Assembly (NCBI GenBank): GCA_035622275.1
Contig: DASPVQ010000020.1
Location: 183,038 to 247,037 of the forward strand
Direction: 5' to 3'
Length of the DNA stretch: 64,000 bases
Source: Thermoplasmata archaeon
GTDB lineage: Archaea > Thermoplasmatota > Thermoplasmata > Lutacidiplasmatales > UBA184
Part shown: one piece after another, positions 25,292 to 33,870 of the stretch
Layout of the letters: every line of letters begins with the position of its first letter
How positions within the stretch are numbered: position 1 is the first letter of the stretch
The notes under the pieces: generated by a model
Databases searched by the model: none
What the model saw: only the letters and a program-made list of their open reading frames with translations
Told to the model about the DNA's origin: nothing
Program-made: the position numbers and the translations under genes

Positions 25292-25300
25292 GCCTGGGAA
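25285..25300. promoter_or_regulatory. Candidate operator: palindrome over regulator start codon
   Basis: TTCCCA-N4-TGGGAA is a perfect inverted repeat. The minus-strand ATG of the winged-helix gene (25291-25289) lies inside it. Size and symmetry suit a dimeric winged-helix protein. Binding here would block a leaderless transcript start. The link to the adjacent regulator is inference from position. Confidence 0.5.
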
Positions 25301-25367
25301 TCACCCCTGAGAATCGAGCGGAGGTCGATGAGACCCCGCGGCGGTGGCGCTGCCGAGGCGACGGACG

Positions 25368-25664
25368 ATGAACGAACTCGAGCCGCTGACCGAGGCGCCC
25401 TCCCCGGACCTCGGGCCACGTGGCGGCGCCCTGCCCGACTCGGTCGACACGGATCCTAGCGCGGGCGCCGAACGCTTCCCCCTCTACGTCGCCGCGCGAG
25501 GGGAGCGCGGCCATTATCCTTTCCATCCGGCCGGCGCCGCCGGCCCCGGCCGGCCGGTCTCTCCGTTCCGGCTCCCGCCCGACCTCGAGACCGCGCTCTG
25601 GGCGCGCGCTCCGTTCCCGACGGTCCTCCCCGGGACCCTGCTGCCGGAGCGCCCGAGCCGCTAG
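25368..25664 (+). CDS. Possible small Pro-rich protein
   Basis: 98 residues from ATG 25368. It is Pro/Gly/Ala-rich with no transmembrane segment or motif. The composition is less Arg-heavy than typical shadow frames here, and it fills an otherwise empty divergent gap next to the regulator. It ends 4 bp into the 3' end of the ABC ATPase on the other strand. It may be real or chance. Confidence 0.35.
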   Translation: MNELEPLTEAPSPDLGPRGGALPDSVDTDPSAGAERFPLYVAARGERGHYPFHPAGAAGPGRPVSPFRLPPDLETALWARAPFPTVLPGTLLPERPSR

Positions 25665-26638
25665 TCCGACGGACCGGGCGGGAGCGGCATCGACCGATCC
25701 CACCGGGCGTGCTGGCGCTGGCCGACCGCGATCCGGCCGATCGGCCCGGTCCATCGGGCCTCGAGCCGATGACCTGCTTCGTCCGCGAGCAGCGCGACGC
25801 TCTCGCGGCCGACGCTGCCGACCGCGAGCACGGTGAACGCGGGGCCGGGCCCGTCGGGCGCGAGGCGCACGTCGCGCGGGTCGACGGCGACCTCGCCGGC
25901 GACGTCGGGCCATAGGTTGTAGCCGAGGAACCGGGCGGCCCGGGGGGTGGCGGGGCGGTCGTAGACCTCGGAGGGCGTCCCGACCGCCTCGAGCTCCCCC
26001 GCGAACAGCAGCCCAACGCGGTCGCCCAGGAACAGCCCCTCCTCGCGGTCGTGCGTCACGTGGATCGCGGCGGTGCCCAGGCCGCCTAGCACGCGGCGGA
26101 ACTCTCCCCGCAGCTCCGCCTTGAGCTCGGGGTCGATCGATGCGAACGGCTCGTCCAGCAGCACGAGACGCGGGCGGGCGGCGAGCGTGCGGGCGAGCGC
26201 GACCCGCTGCCGCTCGCCGCCCGAGAGGGTCGTGGGGTCTCGGTCCTCCAGCCCGTCGAGGCGCAATAGCGCGACGAGGCGGGCCACCTCCTCGTCGACC
26301 TCCGCGCGGGTCCGCCGCTGGAGCAGCGGCGCATAGGCGATGTTCTCGAGGACGCTCCGGTGGGCGAAGAGGGCGGGGTCCTGGAACATGAGCCCGATCC
26401 CGCGCCGGTGAGCGGGGCGGTCGGTCAGATCGGCCCCATCGAGGATGACGGAGCCGGCGCGGGGCCGCTCGAGGCCCGCGAGGCACCGTAGGAGGGTCGT
26501 CTTGCCGCTGCCGTTCGGGCCGAGCAGCACGAAGTACTCGCCGGGGGCTACCGTCAGCGAGATCGATCGAAGGACGGGGGTCCTCTCCCAGGCGGCCGAC
26601 AGCCCCCGCACCTCGAGGCCCGCTCTAGAGCTCGACAC
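25661..26638 (-). CDS. thiQ: Thiamine ABC transporter ATP-binding protein
   Basis: 325 residues from GTG 26638. Complete ABC ATPase: Walker A LLGPNGSGKTT (about residues 38-48), Q-loop FQDPALFAH, signature TLSGGERQRVALA, Walker B LVLLDEPFASID and H-loop IHVTHDREEGL. A C-terminal beta domain of about 85 residues, as in the Fe3+/thiamine/spermidine subfamily, follows. It energises import through the permease encoded upstream, whose 3' end overlaps by 14 bp. The family alone cannot tell the substrate; the TPP riboswitch upstream of the operon identifies thiamine or a precursor. Confidence 0.85.
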   Translation of the reverse strand: MSSSRAGLEVRGLSAAWERTPVLRSISLTVAPGEYFVLLGPNGSGKTTLLRCLAGLERPRAGSVILDGADLTDRPAHRRGIGLMFQDPALFAHRSVLENIAYAPLLQRRTRAEVDEEVARLVALLRLDGLEDRDPTTLSGGERQRVALARTLAARPRLVLLDEPFASIDPELKAELRGEFRRVLGGLGTAAIHVTHDREEGLFLGDRVGLLFAGELEAVGTPSEVYDRPATPRAARFLGYNLWPDVAGEVAVDPRDVRLAPDGPGPAFTVLAVGSVGRESVALLADEAGHRLEARWTGPIGRIAVGQRQHARWDRSMPLPPGPSD

Positions 26639-28244
26639 GCCGGCCTCCGAAGGCGATGAGCGCGAAGACCCCGAGGCTGAGCAGGAGCAGGAGTCCGGCC
26701 GCCGCGTCGGCCAGCGCGACGAGCCGGGTGTTCGCGAGATCGTAGAGCGCGACCGGGAGCGTCGTGAAGCTCGGGGTGACGAGGAAGTAGGTCGCGGTGA
26801 ACTCCCCTAGGCCGAGGGCGAAGGCGAACAGGGTCGCCGTGACGAGGCCGGCCCGCACGCGCGGCAGATCGGCATCGACGAACGCGCCCCACGGGGACGC
26901 GCCGAGGACGCGAGCGGCGTCGCGCGGCTCGGACGAGAGGCCCGACAGCGGGATCTCCAGGCTCTGGAGCGCGAGCGGCAGAGCGAGGATCGCCTGGCTT
27001 ACGATCACGAGCGCCCAGACGGTCGACTCACCGCCGAGGAGCGGCCGCCAGAAGTCGGCGAGAGCGAAGGCGAGTACGATCGGCGAGATCAACAGCGGCA
27101 GGAATAGTAGCATCCCGACCGCCCGCGCGCGCCCGGCGCGGCGGGCGATGGCGAAGCCGGTCGTGATTCCGAGGACGAGCGCGATGCCGGCCGCGACGCT
27201 CGCGAAGAACAGCGTGTTGAGGATCGCGCCCGTCGCCGAGATCCCGAGCCGCGCGCTGGTGGCGGGCGCGAAGAGCTCGGCGAGCGCCGCCCCGGGCGCC
27301 GACGGGCCGCCGGGCACGATCGCTCGGAACAGCACGGCCCCTAGAAGGCCCACCGACGCGCCCAGCATCAGCGCGGTCTCGGCCGCGAGGGCGATGGAGC
27401 CGGGCCGGCGCCAGTCGACCGGACGCGCGCGCACCGTGCGGGTCGTCCGCGGCGCGCGCAGACGCCCGAGGACGATGAGGTAGGCCGCGGTCGGCACCGC
27501 GAACAGGGCGACGAGCGCGACGGAGAGCACGCCGGCGGCCGTGGGCGCGAGCCCGAAGGTGTCGAGGAACCAGACCTGCGCCTCCACCGTGTAGCACCCC
27601 GGACCGCACAGGAGGAGCGGAGGCGCGAACGAGAGGGCCGAGAACAAGAAGGTGAGCAGGCCCCCGGCCGCCGCCCCGACCCAGGACGGGGCGGCCCACA
27701 CGTCGCGGTAGGCGCGCCCGGGGGAGCCGCCCAGCGTCGCGACCGTCTCCTCGAGATCGGCGGAGCTGCCCTCGGTCGCGGCCGCGGTGAGCAGCACCAC
27801 GATCGGGACGTTGAACAGCAGGTTCGCGACGACGATCGCCGGCAGACCGCTCCCCAGCACCGCCAGAGCGGGGAGCCAGCCCGCGAGGATCCCCGAGCGA
27901 CCGAACAGGTCCTCGACACCGAGCACGACGACGAGGCTGGGGAGGAGGAATGGCACGAGCAGGAAGGAGCGGACGAGCGATCGGCCGGGCCAACGGTAGC
28001 GGGCGAGGAAGACGCCCGCCGGGTACCCGAGCGCGATCGCGAACCCGGCGGAGAGCCCGCCCTGCTCGACCGAGTTGTCGACCGCCCGGACGTTCGCCGG
28101 GTTCGCGAGGATCCCGAGCGCGCCCGCGCTCCCGGTGCGCACCAACGCCTCCCCGAACAGCAGGGCGACCGGGACGAGCGCGAACAGGGCGACGAACGCG
28201 AGGACGGGTACCAGCAGGGCCGACTCGGTCCCGAGGCGTCTCAT
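26625..28244 (-). CDS. thiP: Thiamine ABC transporter permease (double-length)
   Basis: 539 residues from ATG 28244, overlapping the thiB stop (ATGA). About 12 transmembrane helices form two fused permease halves. Each carries an EAA-type loop: in the first, ATEGSSADLEETVATLGGSPGRAYRDV; in the second, LSSEPRDAARVLGASPWGAFVDADLP. This fused form and length match ThiP and the related Fe3+ permeases. It forms the membrane channel of the importer with ThiB and ThiQ. The frame extends further upstream inside thiB but with nonsensical composition. Confidence 0.87.
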   Translation of the reverse strand: MRRLGTESALLVPVLAFVALFALVPVALLFGEALVRTGSAGALGILANPANVRAVDNSVEQGGLSAGFAIALGYPAGVFLARYRWPGRSLVRSFLLVPFLLPSLVVVLGVEDLFGRSGILAGWLPALAVLGSGLPAIVVANLLFNVPIVVLLTAAATEGSSADLEETVATLGGSPGRAYRDVWAAPSWVGAAAGGLLTFLFSALSFAPPLLLCGPGCYTVEAQVWFLDTFGLAPTAAGVLSVALVALFAVPTAAYLIVLGRLRAPRTTRTVRARPVDWRRPGSIALAAETALMLGASVGLLGAVLFRAIVPGGPSAPGAALAELFAPATSARLGISATGAILNTLFFASVAAGIALVLGITTGFAIARRAGRARAVGMLLFLPLLISPIVLAFALADFWRPLLGGESTVWALVIVSQAILALPLALQSLEIPLSGLSSEPRDAARVLGASPWGAFVDADLPRVRAGLVTATLFAFALGLGEFTATYFLVTPSFTTLPVALYDLANTRLVALADAAAGLLLLLSLGVFALIAFGGRRVEL

Positions 28245-29413
28245 CCGGTCCCCGGGGCGAGCCCGAGCCACGTCGCGATCCAGCCGGGCAGGTCGGCGGC
28301 GAGCTCGGCGGAGCTGACGTCGGCGTTCAGCGGATCGATCGTCGCCGGGTCGATCGCCGCGTCGAAGACCGCGGGCAGCGGGATCGTTGCGTTCGCGGGA
28401 TACTCCCACTCGTTCTCGGGGATCTCGGACTGGACGGCCCCGCCCAGGAACCAGTTCTCGAACGATTCGTCGAGCGCGATCTGTCGGCTGCCGTTCACGA
28501 TGCCGATGCCGTAGATCGTCCGCCAGCCGTAGGCGGTCCCGTTCCACCAGGAGACCGTCGAGTTGAACTCGCCCGACTCACCGGAGGCGGCGGCGTAGGC
28601 CGGGTCGGTGGAGTAGCTGACCACCATCGGCGGGTTGCCGCTCGGCGCGGAGAACTCGCCGAAGGCAGCCCCCCAGCTCGGCGCCGGGGCGGGCAGTCCT
28701 TCCGCCCAGACGCTCCGCCAGAAGCTCGTCCAGTTCTGGTGGAGGACCGCCTCGTAGAACTCGATCTGCCAGGCGAGGAACTCCTCGCCGGTGATGTCGT
28801 ACTCGGGGTCCTCCGTCAGGAGCCCGCGAGCCCAGCTCGCGTTCGCGGTGAAGTCGGAGAAGGTCGCGTGCGCCACCGCGCCCTGGGTGCTCGCCGCGAA
28901 CGAAGCGTTGTAGTCGATCGCGAGGTAGCCGTACTCGTAGGGGACCGCCGCGTCGTCCGCGCTCAGCTCGCTAACGAGCGGTGCGGGCACGTCCGCGAGC
29001 GCCGGCGGTCGGTATGGCACGAGGAGGTGGTCGGCCTCGGCGACCGGGGTCGTCAGCTCGTCGAGCCCGATGACGAGATCGGCGCCCGGCGCCCCGGCCT
29101 GCGCTAGCAGCGTCTCGAGCAGGGTGCCCGCGGGGCACTCGACCTCGATGCGGACGTGGTGGGTCGCCTCGAACGCGCCGAAAACGGTGGCGAACGCGGG
29201 AGCGCCGCAGTTGATGCCGCCGAACAGGCTCGGATAGGTGTAGACGACGAGCGTGGGCTCGCCGGCAGGGCCGAGCTGGCTCGCGTACTCGACGAGCCCG
29301 AAGCCGGTGACGGCCACGAGGAGGGCGATCGCGATCGCCACCACCGCGCGCCCGAGTCGCCCGGGTCTCCGCAGCCTCCGGCGGACCCCCGCCCTGCCCT
29401 CCGCGCGGCTCAC
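28241..29413 (-). CDS. thiB: Thiamine-binding protein of ABC transporter
   Basis: 390 residues from GTG 29413. A basic N-terminus and one hydrophobic helix (about residues 22-42) serve as signal anchor. An extracellular type II periplasmic-binding fold follows: LVVYTYPSLFGG, HHVRIEVECPAGTLLETLLAQ, ADLVIGLDELT, VPYEYGYLAIDYN. The order and the segment after YTY agree with TbpA/ThiB thiamine-binding proteins. Several NxS/T sites suggest glycosylation outside the cell. It is the first structural gene behind the TPP riboswitch, and its GTG overlaps the stop of a 14-codon leader ORF. Confidence 0.85.
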   Translation of the reverse strand: MSRAEGRAGVRRRLRRPGRLGRAVVAIAIALLVAVTGFGLVEYASQLGPAGEPTLVVYTYPSLFGGINCGAPAFATVFGAFEATHHVRIEVECPAGTLLETLLAQAGAPGADLVIGLDELTTPVAEADHLLVPYRPPALADVPAPLVSELSADDAAVPYEYGYLAIDYNASFAASTQGAVAHATFSDFTANASWARGLLTEDPEYDITGEEFLAWQIEFYEAVLHQNWTSFWRSVWAEGLPAPAPSWGAAFGEFSAPSGNPPMVVSYSTDPAYAAASGESGEFNSTVSWWNGTAYGWRTIYGIGIVNGSRQIALDESFENWFLGGAVQSEIPENEWEYPANATIPLPAVFDAAIDPATIDPLNADVSSAELAADLPGWIATWLGLAPGTG

Positions 29414-29454
29414 GCCCTCCGCGGGTCAGCGCTGAGACGCTCTACTCCCTGCAT
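29410..29454 (-). CDS. 14-codon leader ORF between TPP riboswitch and thiB
   Basis: ATG 29454 to TGA 29410 encodes a 14-residue peptide (MQGVERLSADPRRA). The ATG follows directly after the riboswitch 3' strand, and its A can take part in the closing P1 helix. The stop overlaps the thiB start as GTGA, in a different frame. This arrangement could couple thiB translation to ligand-controlled access of the leader ATG. It may also be chance; the length is short. Confidence 0.45.
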   Translation of the reverse strand: MQGVERLSADPRRA

Positions 29455-29555
29455 CGCGTTCCCTTCGCGGGCATTACCCCGATCAGGTTCCTGGGGTCGA
29501 CGGGGCGCACCCCGTCCTCTCAGCCGGTGACCAGCTCCCCCTTACCCGACCGCGA
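29454..29555 (-). ncRNA. TPP (Thi-box) riboswitch
   Basis: The minus strand carries the conserved Thi-box elements in order: CTGAGA (29523-29518), GAACCTGATC (29490-29481), then GGTAATGCCCGCGAAGGGAA (29478-29459). A GC-rich hairpin (GACGGGG/CCCCGTC) lies between the first two. A closing helix can form between TCGCG (29555-29551) and CGCGA (29458-29454). It senses thiamine pyrophosphate. Placed upstream of a ThiBPQ-type transporter, it should reduce uptake when TPP is plentiful. The A of the leader-ORF ATG is the last base of the 3' strand. Confidence 0.92.
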
Positions 29556-29596
29556 AGAGGGCCCGGCGCGATAACGTTTGTCCCGCGGGCCGCTCC

Positions 29597-29604
29597 GCTT
29601 AAGG
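29597..29604. promoter_or_regulatory. Divergent TATA-like element (thiBPQ riboswitch / pdxS)
   Basis: GCTTAAGG is nearly palindromic. It lies about 35-40 bp before the pdxS ATG and about 45 bp before the 5' side of the riboswitch. It could drive both transcripts. An alternative for the minus strand is GTTATCG at about 29568-29575, but that would start transcription inside P1. Confidence 0.4.
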
Positions 29605-29637
29605 GCGCAACGGTGCTCCCCCGCGCGTACCGTTCTC

Positions 29638-30576
29638 ATGGCCGACCCGATGGAGAAGCTCCGCTTCGGCACCGAGCTCGTCAAGCGCGGTTTCGCGCGG
29701 ATGCAGCAGGGGGGCGTCATCATGGACGTCACGACCGCCGACCAGGCGGCGATCGCGGAGGAGGCCGGGGCGGTCGCGGTGATGGCGCTCGAGCGGGTGC
29801 CCGCCGACATCCGCGCGGCCGGCGGGGTCGCCCGCATGGCCGACCCCGTGAAGATCCGCGAGATCCGCGAGCGGGTCTCGATCCCGGTGATGGCGAAGTG
29901 CCGGATCGGGCACACGGCGGAGGCCCGCGTGCTCGAGGCGCTCGCCGTCGACATGATCGACGAGTCGGAGGTCCTCACGCCCGCGGACCCGTTCCACCAC
30001 GTGGACAAGCGCGCGTTCCGCGTCCCGTTCGTCTGCGGCGCTCGCAACCTCGGCGAGGCCCTGCGCCGGATCGACGAGGGGGCCGCGATGATCCGCACGA
30101 AGGGCGAGGCGGGCACCGGCAACGTCGTGGAGGCCGTGCGCCACATCCGCCAGATCTCCGGGGAGGTCGCCGAGGTGGTCAAGCTGCCGAAGAAGGAGCT
30201 CGGCGCCTGGGCCCGGCGCGAGCGCGTCAGCGAGAAGGTCCTCGGCGAGGTCCGGAGCCTCGGGCGTGTGCCCGTCGTCAACTTCGCGGCCGGCGGCATC
30301 GCGACCCCGGCCGATGCGGCACTGTGCCGCCTCCTGGGCGTCGATGGGATCTTCGTCGGGAGCGGGATCTTCAAGGCGCAGCACCCGATGAAGGTCGCGC
30401 GAGCGATCGTAGAGGCGTCGATGCAGTACGACCGCCCCGACGTCGTCGCGCGGGTCTCGAGCGGCCTCGGCGAGCCGATGAAGGGCATCGAGATCGCGAC
30501 GATCTCGCCGTCCGATCTCCTCCAGACGCGCGAGTCGGAGGTCACCCTCCGTCGCCGACCGGCGACCGAGGCGTGA
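29638..30576 (+). CDS. pdxS: Pyridoxal 5'-phosphate synthase subunit PdxS
   Basis: 312 residues from ATG 29638. It condenses ribose 5-phosphate, glyceraldehyde 3-phosphate and ammonia into PLP. Family signatures are [15 protein letters not shown] (catalytic Asp at about 28), [23 protein letters not shown] (Lys replaced by Met/Glu context seen in the family), [19 protein letters not shown] and [12 protein letters not shown]. The phosphate loop and the C-terminal tail are present. The ammonia-supplying PdxT partner is not in this window. Divergent from the thiamine transporter over a common promoter region, so two cofactor systems adjoin. Confidence 0.96.
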   Translation: MADPMEKLRFGTELVKRGFARMQQGGVIMDVTTADQAAIAEEAGAVAVMALERVPADIRAAGGVARMADPVKIREIRERVSIPVMAKCRIGHTAEARVLEALAVDMIDESEVLTPADPFHHVDKRAFRVPFVCGARNLGEALRRIDEGAAMIRTKGEAGTGNVVEAVRHIRQISGEVAEVVKLPKKELGAWARRERVSEKVLGEVRSLGRVPVVNFAAGGIATPADAALCRLLGVDGIFVGSGIFKAQHPMKVARAIVEASMQYDRPDVVARVSSGLGEPMKGIEIATISPSDLLQTRESEVTLRRRPATEA

Positions 30577-30643
30577 GCCCGCGCCCGAGGCCGCCCGTCC
30601 GGGCGCCCGCGAGGATCGCCGAGCGGCCGGAGGGAGGACGTTA

Positions 30644-31777
30644 GTGCGGATCGTCCAGGTCTCCCCATTCTTCCATCCGCACGCCGGCGGCGTGGAGTCG
30701 CACGTGCGCAGTCTCGCGCGCGAGTTCGCCCGGGAGGGCCACGACGTGACGATCGTAACGTCGCGCTACCGGCCCTCGCTGGCGGCCGAGGAGACGATGG
30801 AGGGCTACCGGGTCGTGCGCACGCGCACGCTTGGCGTGGCACTGAACACGCCGTTCGATGTCGGGGAAATCGGCGCCCTGCGCGACGCACCCGCGGACGT
30901 CGTGCACCTGCACTATCCGCCGCCGTTGACCTCGTTCTTCGCGACGCGGCCGCTCGCGCGGCGCAAGGTGCCGGTCTGCCTCACCTACCACTGTGACCTC
31001 TTCCTCGCCGGCATCCCCGGCCGCCTGCTCTCGAGCCTGTACGAGCGCGTGTTCCTGCCGCCGACCCTGCGGGCGGTGGACCGGATCATCGTCCACACCC
31101 GCAGCTACGGGGTCACCTCGGCGGTCCTGCGGGGCCGACCCCTCGAGGTGATCCCATCGGTCGTGGACCTCGAGTGGTTCCGGCCCGGCATCGATGCGAG
31201 CGCGCTGCGCAGGGACCTTAACCTGGAGGGAAAGCGCGTCCTCGCCTTCACGGGACGCCTGGTGCCCCACAAGGGGGTCGACGTCATCCTGCAGGCGCTC
31301 ACCCGCTTGCCGGACGACGTCGTGCTCCTCGTGATCGGCACCGGCCCTCGCCTTGCCGGCCTCGTCGGGCTCGCCGAGCGCCTACGCGTCGCCGACCGGG
31401 TCCGATTCTGCGCGGCCGTGACGGACGACGACCTCCCGCGCTACCTCGCTCTCGCCGACGTCTTCGTCTTCCCCTCCCAGAACCGGCTCGAGGGCTTCGG
31501 CCTCGCGGTCGCCGAGGCGATGGCCGCCGGCCTCCCCGTCGTCACCACCGACATGCCCGGCGTGCGGGAGGTGATCGAGCCCGGCCGCGAGGGCCTGCTC
31601 GCCGAGCCGCTGCTCTCCGACGACCTCGCGAGCAAGATCCGCGTCCTCCTGGACGATCCCGCGCTCGCGCGCGCGATGGGGGCCGCCGGCCGGCGCCGGG
31701 CGGAGGAGCGCTACGGTCTACCGACCGTCGCCGGCCGCCTGCTCAGCCTGTACGCAAGCCTGCGCGCAGCTGGTTGA
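30644..31777 (+). CDS. GT4-family glycosyltransferase
   Basis: 377 residues from GTG 30644. GT-B fold with N-terminal QVSPFFHPHAGGVESHVRSLA (glycine-rich acceptor loop) and VCLTYHCDLFLAG. In the C-terminal half, LAFTGRLVPHKGVDVILQAL is followed by the donor-site PSQNRLEGFGLAVAEAMAAGLPVVTT (E-x7-E) and GVREVIEPGREGLL. It is related to PimA-type mannosyltransferases acting on membrane lipids at the cytoplasmic face. Acceptor and sugar are unknown. The 3' end overlaps pyrF on the other strand by 35 bp. Confidence 0.87.
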   Translation: MRIVQVSPFFHPHAGGVESHVRSLAREFAREGHDVTIVTSRYRPSLAAEETMEGYRVVRTRTLGVALNTPFDVGEIGALRDAPADVVHLHYPPPLTSFFATRPLARRKVPVCLTYHCDLFLAGIPGRLLSSLYERVFLPPTLRAVDRIIVHTRSYGVTSAVLRGRPLEVIPSVVDLEWFRPGIDASALRRDLNLEGKRVLAFTGRLVPHKGVDVILQALTRLPDDVVLLVIGTGPRLAGLVGLAERLRVADRVRFCAAVTDDDLPRYLALADVFVFPSQNRLEGFGLAVAEAMAAGLPVVTTDMPGVREVIEPGREGLLAEPLLSDDLASKIRVLLDDPALARAMGAAGRRRAEERYGLPTVAGRLLSLYASLRAAG

Positions 31778-32585
31778 TCTGGACCTTCAATCGTTCCGCC
31801 TCGGCGCCGGCGGCGCGCTTCCAGTCCGAGCCGGACGATGCGTAGATGATGCTCCGCGAGGCGCTGACCAGCAGCCCTCGCCCGTGGGCGTCGACACCAT
31901 CGCGCACGGCGGTCGCCAGCGAGCCGCCCTGCGTCCCGACGCCCGGCACCAGAATCGGGATAGAGTTCCCGAGCACGGAGCGGGCCGCGCGGAAGCCGTC
32001 CGAAAATGTCGCGCCGAGCACCGCCCCGACGTTGCCGTGCGCATGCGCCAGCCGCCGTACCTCGCCGATCACCGCGAGCCAGAGCGGCCCCCGCGGCGTC
32101 GGGATCTCCTGGAAGTCCGGGGCGCCGGCGTTCGAGGAGTGCGCGACGAGGAAGACCCCGTGGACCGGGTCCTCGAGGAACGGCTGGATCGAGTCCCATC
32201 CGAGCCACGGCGTCACCGTGACCGCGTCGAACCGGAACTGCTCGAACGCCCCGGTCCGGATCTGGCCCATGACGTTCGGGATGTCGTTCGCCTTCAGGTC
32301 GAGGATCCGCAGGCGGCTCGCCCCGATCTTCCTCGCGATCCGATCCAGCGAGGCGAACCCCTTCGGCCCGTAGCGCAGGTAGAAACCCATCTGCATCTTG
32401 TAGGCGGCCGCGTGCGGGTAGGTCGCCGCGACGATCCCGTCAAGGAACCGGTCGAGCTGGCGCACGGCGGTAAGCCGACGCAAGGGCTTCGGCATCTGCG
32501 CGGGATCGGGGTCCAGGCCGACGCAGACGAGCGAGTCGCGCGCGCGCAACACGCGGTCCATCCGCTGGAGGAACTTCTCCGCCAC
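31743..32585 (-). CDS. pyrF: Orotidine 5'-phosphate decarboxylase, type 2
   Basis: 280 residues. It decarboxylates OMP to UMP, the last step of pyrimidine synthesis. The N-terminus VCVGLDPDPAQMP and the catalytic cluster LDLKANDIPN (D-x-K-x2-D) are present. VLGATFSDGFRAAR and VPGVGTQGG (phosphate-binding) match the longer type 2 group rather than the short archaeal type of about 215 residues. The TIM-barrel length fits. Possible lateral origin of this variant is noted. Convergent with the glycosyltransferase. Confidence 0.92.
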   Translation of the reverse strand: MAEKFLQRMDRVLRARDSLVCVGLDPDPAQMPKPLRRLTAVRQLDRFLDGIVAATYPHAAAYKMQMGFYLRYGPKGFASLDRIARKIGASRLRILDLKANDIPNVMGQIRTGAFEQFRFDAVTVTPWLGWDSIQPFLEDPVHGVFLVAHSSNAGAPDFQEIPTPRGPLWLAVIGEVRRLAHAHGNVGAVLGATFSDGFRAARSVLGNSIPILVPGVGTQGGSLATAVRDGVDAHGRGLLVSASRSIIYASSGSDWKRAAGAEAERLKVQINQLRAGLRTG

Positions 32586-32700
32586 CGGGCCCGGGTCAGG
32601 GACCGAGGCCCAAATAAGTTCCCGTCGGCACGCTTCAGCGCCCGGACTCGCAACGGCGCTTTTATCGCGCGAACGGTTGGCGAGCCCCCGGACCGTTCAT

Positions 32701-33870
32701 ATGTCACCTTCGGAGACCACCCCGCCCTCGGTCGAGGTCCGACTGAGGGACCTAACGCCGCCGGCCGACAGCGTCGAGGTCGTCGCGCGCGTGGTCGCTC
32801 TCGAACGGCGGGAGGTCACGCGACGGTCGGATGGGAGCCGCCGGCCGCTGCTCTCCGGCCTGCTGAGCGACGGGACCGCGAGCGTTCGCTTCACCTGGTG
32901 GGACCCGCCGCGCGAGGGCGTCGAGCGCGGTACCGTGCTGCGGGCCGTGGGGGCCGAGGTCCGCGCGTTCCGCGGCCGACCGGAGCTCACGTTCGGCTGG
33001 CGCACCCGGATCGCACCCGCGAGCGAGGCCGAGCTGCCCCGGCTGACCGGCGAAGAGCTTCCCGTTCGGAAGTTGCGCGCGCTCTCGGCGAACGAAGAAG
33101 GCTTCCGGGTCGAGGTGCGCGTCGTGCGGGTCACCGCGCGCACGGTCTCCGTCGGCGAGGAGCGACGGGTCGTCCATGAGGGGCTGCTCGCGGACCGCTC
33201 CGGCGCGCTCGCCTTCTCCTCCTGGAGCGACTTCGGACTCGCCGATGGGGAGACCGTCAGGGTCCTCGGCGGCTACGTTGGCACGTTCCGGGGCCAGCCG
33301 CGGCTGGTCCTGGACGAGCGGGCCAGCGTCACGCGCATCCCGGCCGGCGACCTCCCGCCGCCGGCGGAGATCCTCCGTGCGGCCCCGCAGGCGATCGCAT
33401 CGATCGAGGACGACGGCGGGGGACCGTCGGTCACCGCGGAAGGGATCGTCGTCGGGCTGCTTCCCCCGAGCGGGCTCGTCTACCGCTGCCCGACCTGCCG
33501 GCGCAGCGTCACGGGCGGAATCTGCCGGGTGCACGGCCAGGTCGACGGTCAGGCCGACCTGCGGGCGCGGATCGTGCTGGACGACGGCACGGGGGCCCTG
33601 ACCGTGAACGCGGGACGCGCGGAGACCGAAGCGCTGTGGGGCGTCAGCCTTGCCGAGGCGCGCGCGCGACTGCGCGAGCTCCCCGACCCGAGCGTGCTCG
33701 AAGAACAGCTGCTCGAGACGCTCCTCGGCCGGCGCTTGAGGGTGCGGGGCGCCGGCCGCAAGGACGATTTCGGCATCACACTCGACCCCGAGACGATCGA
33801 ACCGGTCGATATCGACCTGGACGCGGCCGCGAACGAGCTGTCGGCCCGCCTCGGTACGGGAGCCCGATGA
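32701..33870 (+). CDS. rpa: Replication protein A (single-stranded DNA-binding, multi-OB fold)
   Basis: 389 residues from ATG 32701; TTTTATC about 35-40 bp upstream is the TATA box. OB-fold repeats start near residue 8 (VEVRLRDLTPPADSVEVVARVV), 120 (FRVEVRVVRVTARTV) and 235 (VTAEGIVVGLLPPSG). A zinc ribbon CPTC-x8-CRVH is inserted in the last one (about residue 262). It protects single-stranded DNA in replication and repair. The next gene is its usual archaeal partner and overlaps the stop as ATGA. Confidence 0.9.
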   Translation: MSPSETTPPSVEVRLRDLTPPADSVEVVARVVALERREVTRRSDGSRRPLLSGLLSDGTASVRFTWWDPPREGVERGTVLRAVGAEVRAFRGRPELTFGWRTRIAPASEAELPRLTGEELPVRKLRALSANEEGFRVEVRVVRVTARTVSVGEERRVVHEGLLADRSGALAFSSWSDFGLADGETVRVLGGYVGTFRGQPRLVLDERASVTRIPAGDLPPPAEILRAAPQAIASIEDDGGGPSVTAEGIVVGLLPPSGLVYRCPTCRRSVTGGICRVHGQVDGQADLRARIVLDDGTGALTVNAGRAETEALWGVSLAEARARLRELPDPSVLEEQLLETLLGRRLRVRGAGRKDDFGITLDPETIEPVDIDLDAAANELSARLGTGAR

